Below, in pieces: positions 52,468 to 61,871 of a stretch of DNA of 64,000 nt. Source of the stretch: Sphingomicrobium sp. (GTDB lineage Bacteria; Pseudomonadota; Alphaproteobacteria; Sphingomonadales; Sphingomonadaceae); contig JAUJOV010000007.1 of the NCBI GenBank assembly GCA_030447545.1, forward strand, positions 1 to 64,000. The letters run 5' to 3'. Under the pieces are notes generated by a model that saw only the letters and a list, made by a program, of their open reading frames with translations, did no database searches and was not told the DNA's origin. How positions within the stretch are numbered: the stretch's first letter is position 1; every line of letters begins with the position of its first letter. Position numbers and translations under genes: made by a program.

Positions 52468-54444
52468 ATGGCGACGCTCGCGCAGCAGGAGGCCGATCGC
52501 GCGATCCGCGAGCTGACTCTTCGCGCAATCGTCCTTGGCGCGCTGATCACCGTGCTGTTCACCGCCGCCAACGTCTATCTCGGCCTTCGCGCCGGCCTCA
52601 CCTTCGCGACCTCGATTCCCGCCGCGGTCATATCGATGGCGGTGCTTCGCTTCTTTACCGGCTCGACCATCCAGGAGAACAATATCGTCCAGACGATCGC
52701 CTCGTCGGCGGGCACATTGTCGGCGATCGTGTTCGTCCTTCCCGGCCTGGTGATGGTCGGCTGGTGGACCGGCTTTCCCTACTGGCTGTCGGTCGCGGTG
52801 ATCGCGATCGGCGGAATCCTCGGCGTGATGTATTCGGTCCCGCTGCGCCGCGCGCTGGTGACGGGAAGCGACCTGCCCTACCCCGAAGGAGTCGCCGCGG
52901 CCGAAGTGCTCAAGGTCGGCGCCGGCGTCGGCGGAGCCGAGGAGAACCGCCGCGGGCTTCGCGCAATGCTGCTCGGCTCGCTGGCCGGTGCAGCCTATCC
53001 GCTGCTGGCCAAGATGCGGCTGGTAGGCGAGGACGCGACCGGCACCTTCTCGATCGGCACCGGCGCGACCACGCTCTCGGCGGGCCTGTCGTTAGCCTAT
53101 CTCGGCGTCGGCCACCTCGTCGGGCTGACGGTCGGTCTGGCGATGCTGACCGGCATCGTCATCGGCTTTCTCGTTCTTCTGCCGATCTTCACCGCCGGCG
53201 GGCCGCCTGCGGGCACCGAGCTTGCCGACTTCGTCGGAACGACCTTCGCCCAGAAGGTCCGCTACGTCGGCGCGGGCACCATCGGGGTCGCCGCGATCTG
53301 GACGCTGCTCAAGGTGCTCGGCCCGATCGCGCGCGGAATCACCGGAGCGCTCGCCGCCAACCGCACCCGCGGCGCCGGCGAGGGCGCAAGCCTTCCGCTG
53401 ACCGAGCGCGACATCCCGATCACCATCATCGGCGCGGTGATCCTGCTGTCGATGCTTCCCATCGGCCTGCTGCTCGGCGACCTTCGCCAACGCCGAGCCG
53501 ATCGCCTCCAACCCCGGAGCAACGATCGCGCTCAGCATCGTCTACGTGCTGATCATGGGCGTCGTCATCGCGGCGGTGTGCGGCTACATGGCCGGCCTGA
53601 TCGGCGCGTCCAACAGCCCGATCTCGGGCGTCGGCATCCTCTCGGTGCTCGGCATCTCGCTGATCCTCGCAATGCTGTTCCCCGGCTCCGACGCCGACGC
53701 CACGAAGTCGCTGGTCGCCTTCGCCTTGTTCGTCACCGCCGTCGTGTTCGGCGTCGCGACCATCTCCAACGACAATCTCCAGGACCTCAAGACCGGCCAG
53801 CTGGTCGGAGCGACGCCATGGCGCCAGCAATTCGCGCTGGTGCTCGGAGTGATCTTCGGCGCAGTCGTCATCCCGCCCGTCCTCGACCTCCTCAACCGCA
53901 CCTTCGGCTTCGCCGGAGCGCCCGGCGCAGGCCCCGACGCGCTCGCCGCCCCGCAGGCCGCGCTGATCTCGGGCATCGCCCAGGGCGTGCTCGGCGGCAC
54001 GCTCGCATGGGACCTGATCGCGCTCGGCGCCTCGATCGGCGTCGCCGTCGTGATCATCGACCAGGTCCTGCGCAGCCGCGGCCGCGGAGCGCCCCGCCGC
54101 TCGCCGTCGGAATGGGCATCTACCTGCCCGTCGCCGTGACCGCGATGGTCGTCGCCGGCGCGGTCATCGGCCATCTCTACAACCGCTGGGCAGAGCGCCA
54201 GTCCGACCCCGGCTTTGCCGAGCGAATGGGCGTCCTCTCGGCAACCGGCCTGATCGTCGGCGACAGCCTGTTCAACGTCGCCTTCGCCGGCATCGTCGCC
54301 GGCAGCGACAATCCCGAAGCGCTGGCCATCACGCAAGCCGCCGACTGGCAGCGCTGGGTCGGGATCGCATTGTTCGCGGCAATCGTAGTCCTGCTCTACG
54401 GGTGGACTCGCAGGCAGTCGGTTCAGGGGCTCCCATCAAAGTAG
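52468..54444 (+). CDS. OPT-family oligopeptide transporter, frame broken
   Basis: Polytopic carrier of about 660 residues, around 15 helices. The opening ELTLRAIVLGALITVLFTAA then NVYLGLRAGLTFATSIPAAV, the GSTIQENNIVQTIASSAGTL block and later LIGASNSPISGVGILSVLG are strong OPT signatures. Members move small peptides or metal-siderophore complexes with protons. Indels fall near 53490 and 54095. ATG 52468 is preceded by a purine-rich ACGGGGGAC. Its stop lies in a perfect inverted repeat that ends the gene. Confidence 0.87.
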   Translation: MATLAQQEADRAIRELTLRAIVLGALITVLFTAANVYLGLRAGLTFATSIPAAVISMAVLRFFTGSTIQENNIVQTIASSAGTLSAIVFVLPGLVMVGWWTGFPYWLSVAVIAIGGILGVMYSVPLRRALVTGSDLPYPEGVAAAEVLKVGAGVGGAEENRRGLRAMLLGSLAGAAYPLLAKMRLVGEDATGTFSIGTGATTLSAGLSLAYLGVGHLVGLTVGLAMLTGIVIGFLVLLPIFTAGGPPAGTELADFVGTTFAQKVRYVGAGTIGVAAIWTLLKVLGPIARGITGALAANRTRGAGEGASLPLTERDIPITIIGAVILLSMLPIGLLLGDLRQRRADRLQPRSNDRAQHRLRADHGRRHRGGVRLHGRPDRRVQQPDLGRRHPLGARHLADPRNAVPRLRRRRHEVAGRLRLVRHRRRVRRRDHLQRQSPGPQDRPAGRSDAMAPAIRAGARSDLRRSRHPARPRPPQPHLRLRRSARRRPRRARRPAGRADLGHRPGRARRHARMGPDRARRLDRRRRRDHRPGPAQPRPRSAPPLAVGMGIYLPVAVTAMVVAGAVIGHLYNRWAERQSDPGFAERMGVLSATGLIVGDSLFNVAFAGIVAGSDNPEALAITQAADWQRWVGIALFAAIVVLLYGWTRRQSVQGLPSK

Positions 54445-54456
54445 TACTTTGATGGG
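54432..54456. terminator. Inverted repeat at the 3' ends of the OPT and queF genes
   Basis: CCCATCAAAGTA and TACTTTGATGGG form a 12-bp perfect stem around one base, including the transporter stop codon and lying 7 bp beyond the queF stop. The two genes converge here. There is no long T-run, so it may be a barrier or a bidirectional terminator. Confidence 0.6.
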
Positions 54457-54462
54457 CTGCCC

Positions 54463-54908
54463 TCAGCCTCTGCCGCGGTAGGGGGCGACGCCCTGGTCGG
54501 GCAGCCACAGCCCCTCGGGCGGCGGACCGCTCTGCCAGAACACGTCGATCGGCATCCCGCCGCGCGGGTACCAGTATCCGCCGATCCTCAGCCACAGCGG
54601 CCGCATCTCGTCGGTCAGCCGCTGCCCGATCCCCACCGTCACGTCCTCGTGAAACCCGCAATGGTTGCGGTAGGACCCGAGCAACAGCTTGAGGCTCTTG
54701 CTCTCGACGATCTGCTCGCCCGGCGCATAATCGATCACCAGATGGGCAAAGTCCGGCTGCCCGGTCACCGGGCAAAGCGTCGTGAACTCCGGCGCCGTAA
54801 ACCGCACCAGGTAAAGCGCCCCCGCCCGCGGGTTCGGCACATAGTCGAGCCGAGCCTCCTGCGGCGATGCCGGGCAGCGCCGCGGCGGCCAAGATGCGTC
54901 GTCTCCAT
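54463..54908 (-). CDS. queF: NADPH-dependent 7-cyano-7-deazaguanine reductase
   Basis: Reduces preQ0 to preQ1 for queuosine in tRNA. The short (unimodular) form of about 148 residues. The catalytic cysteine is in [20 protein letters not shown]. The QueF motif with the NADPH contacts is [20 protein letters not shown]. One indel near 54880 separates the N-terminus METTHLGRR from [22 protein letters not shown] 54908 fits the family. It converges with the transporter gene. Confidence 0.92.
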
Positions 54909-54982
54909 CGCGCGGCGGCCACCTAGTCAGCGAGCGCAGCCAGGCTTCGGGAAAACTGCCCGCCGCATCACGGAGAACCACC

Positions 54983-55814
54983 ATGGACGACCTCGTCTCG
55001 ACCGACTGGCTGGCCGAGCATCTCGGCGCCGCCGACCTCGTCCCGCTCGACTGCAGCTGGCACATGCCCGCAAGCGGCCGAAGCGCCCGCGACGAATTTC
55101 TCGCCGCCCACGTCCCCGGCGCGCGCTTCCTCGACATCGACGCTTTGTCCGATGCACCGCCACCGCGCCGCACATGCTCCCGAGCCCCGCCGACTTCGCC
55201 CGCGCGATGGAAGCCATCGGCATCAACCGCGACGACCGCATCATCCTCTACGACAACAGCCCGCTGCGCACCGCCGCGCGCGGCTGGTTCATGCTGCGCC
55301 ACTTCGGCGCGACGCGCGTCGCGATGCTCGACGGCGGCCTGCACAAATGGCTGGCCGAAGCCCGCCGACCGAAACCGGCGAACCCGAACCCCGCCAGGCC
55401 CGCTTCGAACCGGCCGAGCGCCCCGACCAAGTCGTCACGCTGCGCGAAGTGAGCTCGGGGCCCTCGGCACCGTTGCTCGACGCGCGCGGCCGCGCGCGCT
55501 TCGAAGGCGCCGAGCCCGATCCGCGCCCCGGCGTCGCCGCCGGCCACATCCCGGGCGCGCGCAACCTGCCCTTCGCCGAGCTCTACAAGCCCGACGGCAC
55601 CTTCAAGCCCGCCGACGAAATCCGCCGCCTGTTCACCGCAGCCGGAGCCGACCCCGACCGCCCGTTCATCGCCACCTGCGGCTCGGGCGTAACCGCCAAC
55701 TCGCTGATCTTCGCCGGCCGCCTGCTCGGCAATTGCGACACCCGCCTCTACGACGGCAGCTGGGGCGAATATGGCGCCGACCCCACCACCCCCAAACAGC
55801 AAGGCCCCGCCTGA
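54983..55814 (+). CDS. sseA: 3-mercaptopyruvate/thiosulfate sulfurtransferase (tandem rhodanese), frame broken
   Basis: Two rhodanese domains, about 277 residues. The first is [20 protein letters not shown] with [13 protein letters not shown], then [20 protein letters not shown] and [15 protein letters not shown] after an indel near 55160. The second, after another near 55375, has [20 protein letters not shown] and the active-site loop [13 protein letters not shown] with the catalytic Cys. The CGSGVTA loop suggests mercaptopyruvate as donor. It is divergent from queF, 74 bp apart. Confidence 0.9.
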
Positions 55815-55816
55815 TC

Positions 55817-55850
55817 CTCCTCCACGGGGGAGGTGGCGCAAAGCGCCGCA
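55817..55850. repeat. GC-rich palindromic repeat after the sulfurtransferase gene
   Basis: CCTCCTCC-ACG-GGGGAGG followed by a second small dyad GGCGC-AAA-GCGCC. The second part matches, inverted, a segment of the repeat at 57763-57855. It lies between convergent genes and may act as a terminator. Confidence 0.6.
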
Positions 55851-55863
55851 GGGCCCGACCGAG

Positions 55864-56214
55864 CTACCGCCGAAGCAATTCCGAAAGATCCCCCAGCCCA
55901 ACCCGAATCGTCCCCGCCACCAAATCCACCGCAACTAGGTTCGGCTCGCTGCCCGACGAACGCACGCCGACCACCGCCTCGAGCCCCGCCGAAGCAGCCC
56001 CGATCACCCGCTCCGACCGCCCGTCGAAGCAGCGCCGATGCGCCTCGCTGGCAAACTCGAAAACCTCGTCCGCATCCGCCGAAGGCCCGCCCCGCTCGGC
56101 TCGAGCAGCCGCAGCGCGCCTCAACCCTGCCATGCGCGCAGCCACTTCCCCGCCGCTGACCGGCGCCGGATTGGCAGCAGCAATGGCAAGCAGGTGGATC
56201 ATCCGCCCGACCAT
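55864..56214 (-). CDS. Hypothetical protein, about 116 residues
   Basis: An unbroken frame: MIHLLAIAAANPAPVSGGEV then AARMAGLRRAAAARAERGGP, ADADEVFEFASEAHRRCFDG, and a C-terminal part GVRSSGSEPNLVAVDLVAGT ending SELLRR. The N-terminus is moderately hydrophobic but not a clear signal peptide. No family was recognised. It lies between two repeats and on the same strand as the winged-helix regulator upstream. The start could be GTG/ATG 56214 or the Met four codons later. Confidence 0.45.
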   Translation of the reverse strand: MVGRMIHLLAIAAANPAPVSGGEVAARMAGLRRAAAARAERGGPSADADEVFEFASEAHRRCFDGRSERVIGAASAGLEAVVGVRSSGSEPNLVAVDLVAGTIRVGLGDLSELLRR

Positions 56215-56253
56215 CGCCGCCGCCGGTCAAAAAGTGTGAACGCCCGCGCCGCC

Positions 56254-56289
56254 CCGTCATTGCAAGGAGCGAAGCGACGCGGCGATCCA
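56254..56289. repeat. Dispersed CGTCATTGC-type repeat
   Basis: CGTCATTGCAAGGAGCGAAG followed by CGACGCGGCGATCCAG. This closely resembles a short intergenic repeat (CGTCATTGCGAGGAGCGAAG... AATCCAG) found in many unrelated bacteria. It contains a small GCGAAGCGACGC dyad and sits between two genes. Confidence 0.6.
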
Positions 56290-56306
56290 GCACACGCCAG
56301 CCCGCG

Positions 56307-56848
56307 CTAGCGCGCCTGGATGTCGCGCAGGATCCACCCGCGCTGCGGAATGGTCTCGATGAATTCCACCCCGCCCGACGCATTGCGCAATTTCTTGCGC
56401 AGCTTGGAGATGAACACGTCGATGATCTTGGGCTGCGGCTGGTCGTCCGAGCGCCGGTACAGATGCTTCAGAAGCATCGCCCGAGTCACCACATTGTTGC
56501 GCGCATAAGCGAGAAGCTCGAGCACTCGATATTCCATCTCGGTAATCCCGATCGGGTGCCCGTCGATGCGGATCAGCCGCTGCACCTGGTCGACCGACAG
56601 CCGCCCGCCGCACAAAGTCTCGGGCATGTCGGTCCCGAAGCCTTGATCGACGCAAGCAGCCGCGAGGCGGCTTCCTCGCTGTCCTCGGCCGACATCCGCT
56701 GCGGGCTGCCGATCAGCGCCTGCTGGATCTCGCCCAGCAAATGCTGCGCTTCCTCGACCAGCCGGACGCCTTCGTCGAACCGCCGGCGCGATCGCTCGAG
56801 CATCGATTCGAGCTCGACCAGCCGCGCGGAAAGTGTCTCTTCAGCCAT
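56307..56848 (-). CDS. Receiver-less winged-helix regulator with N-terminal coiled coil, one frame break
   Basis: About 179 residues. The N-terminal half (MAEETLSARLVELESMLERS, RRRFDEGVRLVEEAQHLLGE) is a charged heptad-like coiled coil. After an indel near 56640 comes a complete OmpR/CtrA-type winged helix: RLIRIDGHPIGITEMEYRVL, then AMLLKHLYRRSDDQPQPKII and DVFISKLRKKLRNASG, with IPQRGWIL at the wing. The recognition-helix segment KIIDVFISKLRKKL closely resembles CtrA. There is no receiver domain, no Asp pocket and no space for one: the gene starts 29 bp after the preceding stop. It should bind DNA without phosphorylation, dimerising through the coil. Target unknown. Confidence 0.75.
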
Positions 56849-56877
56849 TGGCTTTCCCACCCCTGTGGCCCCGCCGC

Positions 56878-57280
56878 TTACTGCGGAACCTGGGCGGAAG
56901 CGACCTGCCCGTCCTGCTCCGGAGCCGACAGGATGGCGCTGGTCACCGGCCCTTGTCGACCACGCGCGTATCGGGGTCGCCGATCGTCGAGCGAGCGCCG
57001 ACCGGCGCGCGGTCGCGCCCCGCGCGCTCGAGCAGGCTGGTCTCGCTCTGGCTGCGCGGAGCCGGCCCGCCGAACAAGGCGTCGATCGCCTGCTGCTGAG
57101 CCCTTCGGGAGTCAGCGCGGCAGTGCCCGCCACCGGCGGCGTCAGCGTATAATCGGGCGGAATGATCAGCGGAGCGTTGCGCGCCACCGCGAACTCGTCG
57201 GGAGTGCTGCGTCCACCAAACACCGAGCAGCCGCTCAGCGCGATCGCGGGAAGCAGCACCAAAGCAACCATCTTACGCAT
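56878..57280 (-). CDS. DUF3035 lipoprotein, frame broken
   Basis: Lipoprotein of about 133 residues. The signal MRKMVALVLLPAIALSGCSV has a lipobox (LSGC), followed by the typical DUF3035 opening STPDEFAVARNAPLIIPPDY then TLTPPVAG. Two or three indels between 56950 and 57100 break the rest (SLLERAGRDRAPVGARSTIG can be pieced together), and the inferred end is VASAQVPQ at 56878. It follows lspA directly, with an overlap at ATGCGTAA. Function unknown; in sphingomonads the pair lspA-DUF3035 is common. Confidence 0.75.
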
Positions 57281-57758
57281 GTTCGGCATTCTCCTGGGCT
57301 GCTCCTTGATCAGGAAGGCCCGCAGTAACAGGATGGCGACGCCGATGCTAATCGCTGCATCGGCGACATTGAAGATCAAAAACGGCCGAAAGCTCCCGAA
57401 GTGGAGGTCGGCGAAATCGACGACATAGCCAAACCGGACCCGGTCGAGGATATTGCCCAGCGCCCCGCCCAGGATCATGCCCAGCGCAATCTGGTCCCCG
57501 CGAAGCTTCTCGCGCCCGATCCACACCGCCACGCCGATGGCGATCGCGCTGGTGATTGCGACCAGCACCCACTGGCCGATCGCGGTCCGGGCGTTGAACT
57601 TGCCAAGCGAAATCCCGTAATTCTCCGTCCAGGTGAGATTGAACATCGGCAGCAGATAAATCTGCCCGACCTCGCGCAGCTCGAGCGGCCCGCTGACCAA
57701 CCACTTGCTCAGCTGGTCGGCGACGAACACAACTGCAAACCCCAGCCCCCGACGGCAT
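57273..57758 (-). CDS. lspA: Lipoprotein signal peptidase (signal peptidase II), frame broken at both ends
   Basis: Aspartyl protease in the inner membrane that removes lipoprotein signal peptides. ADQLSKWLV carries the first conserved region. MFNLTWTENYGISLGKF is the NxGxxF-like block. GGALGNILDRVRFGYVVDF has the first catalytic Asp (GNILDR) and FNVADAAISIGVAIL the second. About 161 residues with four helices. ATG 57758 follows GGGAGGAATTG, a strong Shine-Dalgarno sequence provided by the adjoining palindromic repeat. Indels occur near 57745 and 57310. The corrected stop TAA 57273 lies inside the first codons of the DUF3035 lipoprotein gene, whose product would be one of its substrates. Confidence 0.88.
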
Positions 57759-57762
57759 CAAT

Positions 57763-57855
57763 TCCTCCCCTCAAGCCCGCGGCTGACGCAGCCCCTCCGC
57801 CGCTTCGCGCCACGCCCCCGGCATGGCGGCGCGCTTTGCCCCCGACCGGGGAGGG
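57763..57855. repeat. GC-rich palindromic repeat between ileS and lspA
   Basis: Outer arms CCTCCCC (57764-57770) and GGGGAGG (57848-57854), with an inner GCCCCTCCGCCGCTTCGCGC segment that matches the repeat at 55817-55850 in inverted orientation. It fills nearly the whole gap between ileS and lspA and supplies the ribosome-binding site of lspA. Confidence 0.65.
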
Positions 57856-57869
57856 TTTCTGCAGCACCA

Positions 57870-60869
57870 TCACGCATGCAATACCCCCTCGCAGCGCCCG
57901 CACAGCGACCCATCCGCCTTCACCTCCGGCAAATGCCGCCAGCAGCGCCCGCACTTGCCGTTCTGCGTCCGCGCGGCCTGCACCGCATCATGCGCGGTCG
58001 TCACCACCACGTCCGAGCTGATGAACAGTTCGGCAAGCTCGGCCGCGCCGAATCCCGCCGGCACCGGCGCCAGGTCGCCAAGCCGCACCTCGGCCTGCAA
58101 GCTCGACCCGATCACCTTGTCGCGCCGCAGCGGCTCGATCGTCTCGGTCACCTGCGCGCGAAGCTGGCGAAGCGCCGCCCACCGCGAAATCGACCGCAGC
58201 GATGCTGGGTTGGGCCATGGTTTCGAGATCCGACCATTCGAGCAAATGCACTGACCCGGCATCGGGGAAGCGCGTCCCCCACACCTCCTCGCTCGTGAAG
58301 ACAAGCACCGGCGAGACCACCGTACCAGCGCGTGAACAGCAGGTCGAGCATGCTGCGATATTGGCGCCGCTTGTCGGTCTGGAAGCCCGTCTGCGCGTTC
58401 ACCTCGCAATACAGGACGTCCTTGCGGATGTCGAAGTAGAAGGCCGACAGATCGTTGTTCGCGAAGTCGGCGATCAGCCGCGTGTAAGTCGGGAAGTCGA
58501 ACTCCTCGACCGCCTGGCGCAGCCTGGTCAAGCTGCGCCGTCAAATGCAGCATGTACCGCTCGAGTTCCGGCATTTCGTCCACCTCCGCGTCATCTTCGT
58601 CTTGCGAAAAACCCTCGACGCGCGCCGAGCAGATAGCGAAACGTATTGCTCAGCTTGCGATACTGGTCCGCGACCCCGCCGAGCGATCTCCTTGCCGATG
58701 CGGTGATCCTCGCTCGAATGACCGACAGCGCCCACAGCCGCAAGATATCGGCCCCATGCTCCTTCATCAGCTCGAGCGGGCTGATGGTATTGCCTAGGCT
58801 CTTCGACATCTTCATGCCGCGCGCGTCCATCGTGAAGCCGTGTGTCAGCACAGCCGCAAACGGCGCCCGCCCGCGCGTCCCGCAGCTTTCCAGAAGCGAC
58901 GACTGGAACCAGCCGCGGTGCTGGTCTCGAGCCCTCGAGATACAGGTCGGCCGGCCAGTCCTGGTCAGGCCAGCGCCCGCTCTCCAGCACGAATGCATGG
59001 GTCGACCCGCTGTCGAACCACACGTCGAGAATGTCGCGCACCATCTCGTAATCGTCCGGGTCACGATTGCCCAGGAACCGCGCCGCATTGGCTTCGTCCC
59101 AGGCATCCACGCCCTCCTCGCGGATCGCCTCGACGATGCGCCGGTTGACCTCGAGATCCACCGAGCTCGCCGGTCGTCCTGCGCGACGAACAAGGCGATC
59201 GGCACGCCCCACGCGCGCTGCCGGCTGATCACCCAGTCCGGCCGCCCCTCGACCATCGACCCGATCCGGTTGCGCCCCTTCTCCGGCACGAACCGCGTAT
59301 CGGCGATCGCCCCATCGCCGTCTCGCGCAGGGGAAAGCCCCTCCCCCTTGCGGGAGGGGCGACCGGCGGCAGCCGAGGGGTGAGGGGACCCGCAGCGTTC
59401 GGCCCTGGAGGACAGCGCCGCGGGCCCCTCCCTCTCCCGAGGGGGAGGAGGGGCCTGTCCATCGCGATGAACCACTGCGGAGTGCAGCGATAGATCACCC
59501 GCGCCTTCGACCGCCACGAATGCGGATAGCTGTGCCGGAAGTCCGCGCTCGCCGCGAGCAGCGCGTCGGCGTCGCGCAGGTCCGAGCAGATCGGCCCGTC
59601 CGGCGCGTTGAACTTGGCGTTGATCACCGACCCCTGCCCGCCGAGCCACAGCCAGTCGTCGCGGTACCGCCCATCGTCGGTCACCGCGAACACCGGGCCG
59701 ATGCCATGGTTCTGGCACAGCGCGAAATCCTCCTCGCCATGGTCTGGCGCCTCGTGGACGAGGCCGGTGCCCTGGTCGGTGGTGACGAAGTCGGCGGCGA
59801 GGAACGGCCGCGGCCTGGCGAAGAAGCCGCCGAGGTGGTGCATCGGGTGGCGCGCGACCGTGCCGGCGAGGTCAGAGCCCATGCCGCTACCATGATCTGC
59901 GCTTATGCCGGAGTTCGATACTTCGGCGCATCCGGGGTGCGCTGCGATCTTCCGGCGTCGTCCTTGAGTTCGCCTGCGACGACGAACGACGGTCCTTCAA
60001 TAGGCGCCGATAAGAAGCTGAACAAGATCAACTGCAACGACGGTATCGGCATGGCTGGCCGTTCGACGATCAGGGCGTACTCGACCTCCTCGCCATAACC
60101 GATCGCCTGGTTCGCCGGGATCGTCCACGGCGTCGTCGTCCAGATCACCGCATGCGCACCGACCAGATCGGCATCGTTCGGCGCCTCGACGATCTCGAAC
60201 GCAACATCGATCTGCGTCGACACCACGTCCTCATATTCGATCTCGGCCTCGGCCAGCGCGGTCTTCTCGACCGGCGACCACATCACCGGCTTCGCCCCGC
60301 GATAAATCTGCCCGCTCTCCGCAAACTTCATCAGCTCGGCGACGATCGTCGCTTCGGCGTCGTATTCCATCGTCAGGTACGGCTTGCCCCATTCGCCGGT
60401 AATCCCGAGTCGCTGGAACTGCTCGCGCTGAACGTCGACCCAGTGCCGCATAGGCGCGGCACTCGGCGCGAAATTCCTTCAGCGGCACCTCGTCCTTGTT
60501 GAGCTTCTTCTTGCGATACTGCTCCTCGATCTTCCACTCGATCGGAAGCCCGTGGCAGTCCCACCCCGGCACGTAGGGCGCGTCCTTGCCCAGCAAAGTC
60601 TGGGTGCGCACCACCATGTCCTTCAACACCTTGTTGAGCGTATGCCCGATATGGATGTCGCCGTTCGCGTAAGGCGGCCCGTCATGCAGGATGAACTTCT
60701 CGCGCCCCGCCCGCGCGCGCGCACCTGCCCGTACAGGTCCTGGCTCCTCCACCGCTCGAGGATCGCCGGCTCCTTCTGCGGCAGCCCCGCCTTCATCGGA
60801 AAGGCGGTCTTCGGCAGGAACACGGTCGGTAGCGCCGGTAATCGGGTTTTTCGGCGGGGCGTCGGACAT
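57870..60869 (-). CDS. ileS: Isoleucyl-tRNA synthetase, frame broken, with in-frame palindromic insert
   Basis: Class I aminoacyl-tRNA synthetase. The N-terminus MSDAPPKNP, then [20 protein letters not shown] (HIGH signature), [113 protein letters not shown] (KMSKS loop) and the C-terminal zinc site [11 protein letters not shown] ... CGRCEGVL are all present. About ten indels break the frame. Two segments do not fit the family: 59325-59462, a palindromic element read in frame, and about 59895-60062, an AT-richer stretch. It is divergent in neither direction: ribF lies upstream on the same strand, lspA downstream. Confidence 0.9.
59337..59455. repeat. Palindromic element inside the ileS coding sequence
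   Basis: Two GC-rich hairpins. GCCCCTCCC/GGGAGGGGC are the arms at 59337-59360, and GGCCCCTCC with GGAGGAGGGGCC the arms at 59423-59454, about 60 bp apart. They have the same core as the intergenic repeats of this window. On the ileS strand they read as [20 protein letters not shown] and onward, without a stop. Confidence 0.75.
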
Positions 60870-60935
60870 GGATGCGGCGCTCTAGCGGCCTGCCTGCGAG
60901 GATGCAAACCACAGGCGGATCCCGGATCAAGGCGA

Positions 60936-61871
60936 TCAATCCCCAGCAGCCGCTTCGCCTCCAGAGCATCCTGCCCCATCCGCGCCGCAAGCGCCTCGAT
61001 GCTCGAAAACTTCTCCCCAGCGCGGATATAATGATGCAGCCCGACCTCGATCGTCCGCCCGTAAAGATCGCCCGTCGAACCCGAACAGATGCGCCTCGAT
61101 AGCTCGACCGCGGGCTCGAACGTCGCCGCACACGCCCAGGCTCGCGACGCCAGCAAACTCTGCATCATCCTCGAGCCGCACCCGCACCGCATAAATGCCG
61201 TAGGCCGGCCGCTGGTAATCGCCGAGCGACAGGTTGGCGGTCGCCAGTTAAGCTCCGGCCCTCCCCTGCCGTCGCCGCGCTGCACCACGCCCTGAACCGC
61301 GAACGGCCGCGTAAGCAGCCGCGTCGCCTTTCCCGGATCGGCCGCGCCGAGCGCATCGCGCACCCGCCCCGACGACACCCGCACCCCGTCGAGATCACCT
61401 GCGGCACCGCCTCGGCGATGACTCCGGGCGGCCTCGCACAGCCTGCTCAGCAGCGCGACGTCGCCGCTGCGCCCCTTGCCGAAGCTGAAATCGTCGCCGG
61501 TGATCAGCCCGGCCGCGCCGATCCGCTCGACCAGCACCTCGCCGACGAACTCGTCGGCGTCCATCGCCGCAAGCTCGGCGCCGAAGCGGAACACCAGCAT
61601 CGCATCGGCCCCGGCATGGGCGAACAGCGCGCTCGCGCTGGTCGAGGCTGGTCAGCGCGAACGGCCGCACGTCGTGGCCTCGAAGAAGCTCACCGGGTGC
61701 GGATCGAACGTCGCCACCAGCACCGGCCGGCGCAAGTGAAAGCCAAGCGCAACCGCGCGGCTGACCACCGCTTGTGTGACCCAGGTGAAACCCGTCGAAA
61801 TTGCCGAGCGCGATCTCGACGCCCACGCGCATCGCCTCGGGCACCGCCGCGTCATGGTACAAGCGCTGCAT
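60936..61871 (-). CDS. ribF: Bifunctional riboflavin kinase/FAD synthetase, frame broken
   Basis: Makes FMN and FAD. The N-terminal FAD-synthetase domain shows [17 protein letters not shown] with the HxGH-type nucleotide-binding site, [36 protein letters not shown] and [19 protein letters not shown]. The C-terminal riboflavin-kinase domain shows [39 protein letters not shown] and [20 protein letters not shown]-like sequence. Several indels break the frame. ATG 61871 fits; the 3' end is uncertain (TGA 60936 is the best candidate). It lies 66 bp upstream of ileS on the same strand, a common pairing. Confidence 0.85.

Noticed and set aside
52221-53552. Long arginine-rich open frame opposite in phase to the OPT transporter
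   Set aside because: Typical spurious frame of GC-rich DNA (many Arg, Pro, Ala, no motif). The transporter frame has strong family signatures.
52063-54444. Fusion of an NTF2-like domain to an OPT transporter
   Set aside because: The transporter has its own ATG and ribosome-binding site, and the usual NTF2-like C-terminus (VVRRHSSPV) lies in another frame. A lost stop by indel is likelier.
56573-57730. A single frame running through LspA, the DUF3035 lipoprotein and the coiled-coil regulator
   Set aside because: Lipobox, start codons and overlapping stop one frame away show separate genes. The read-through comes from indels.
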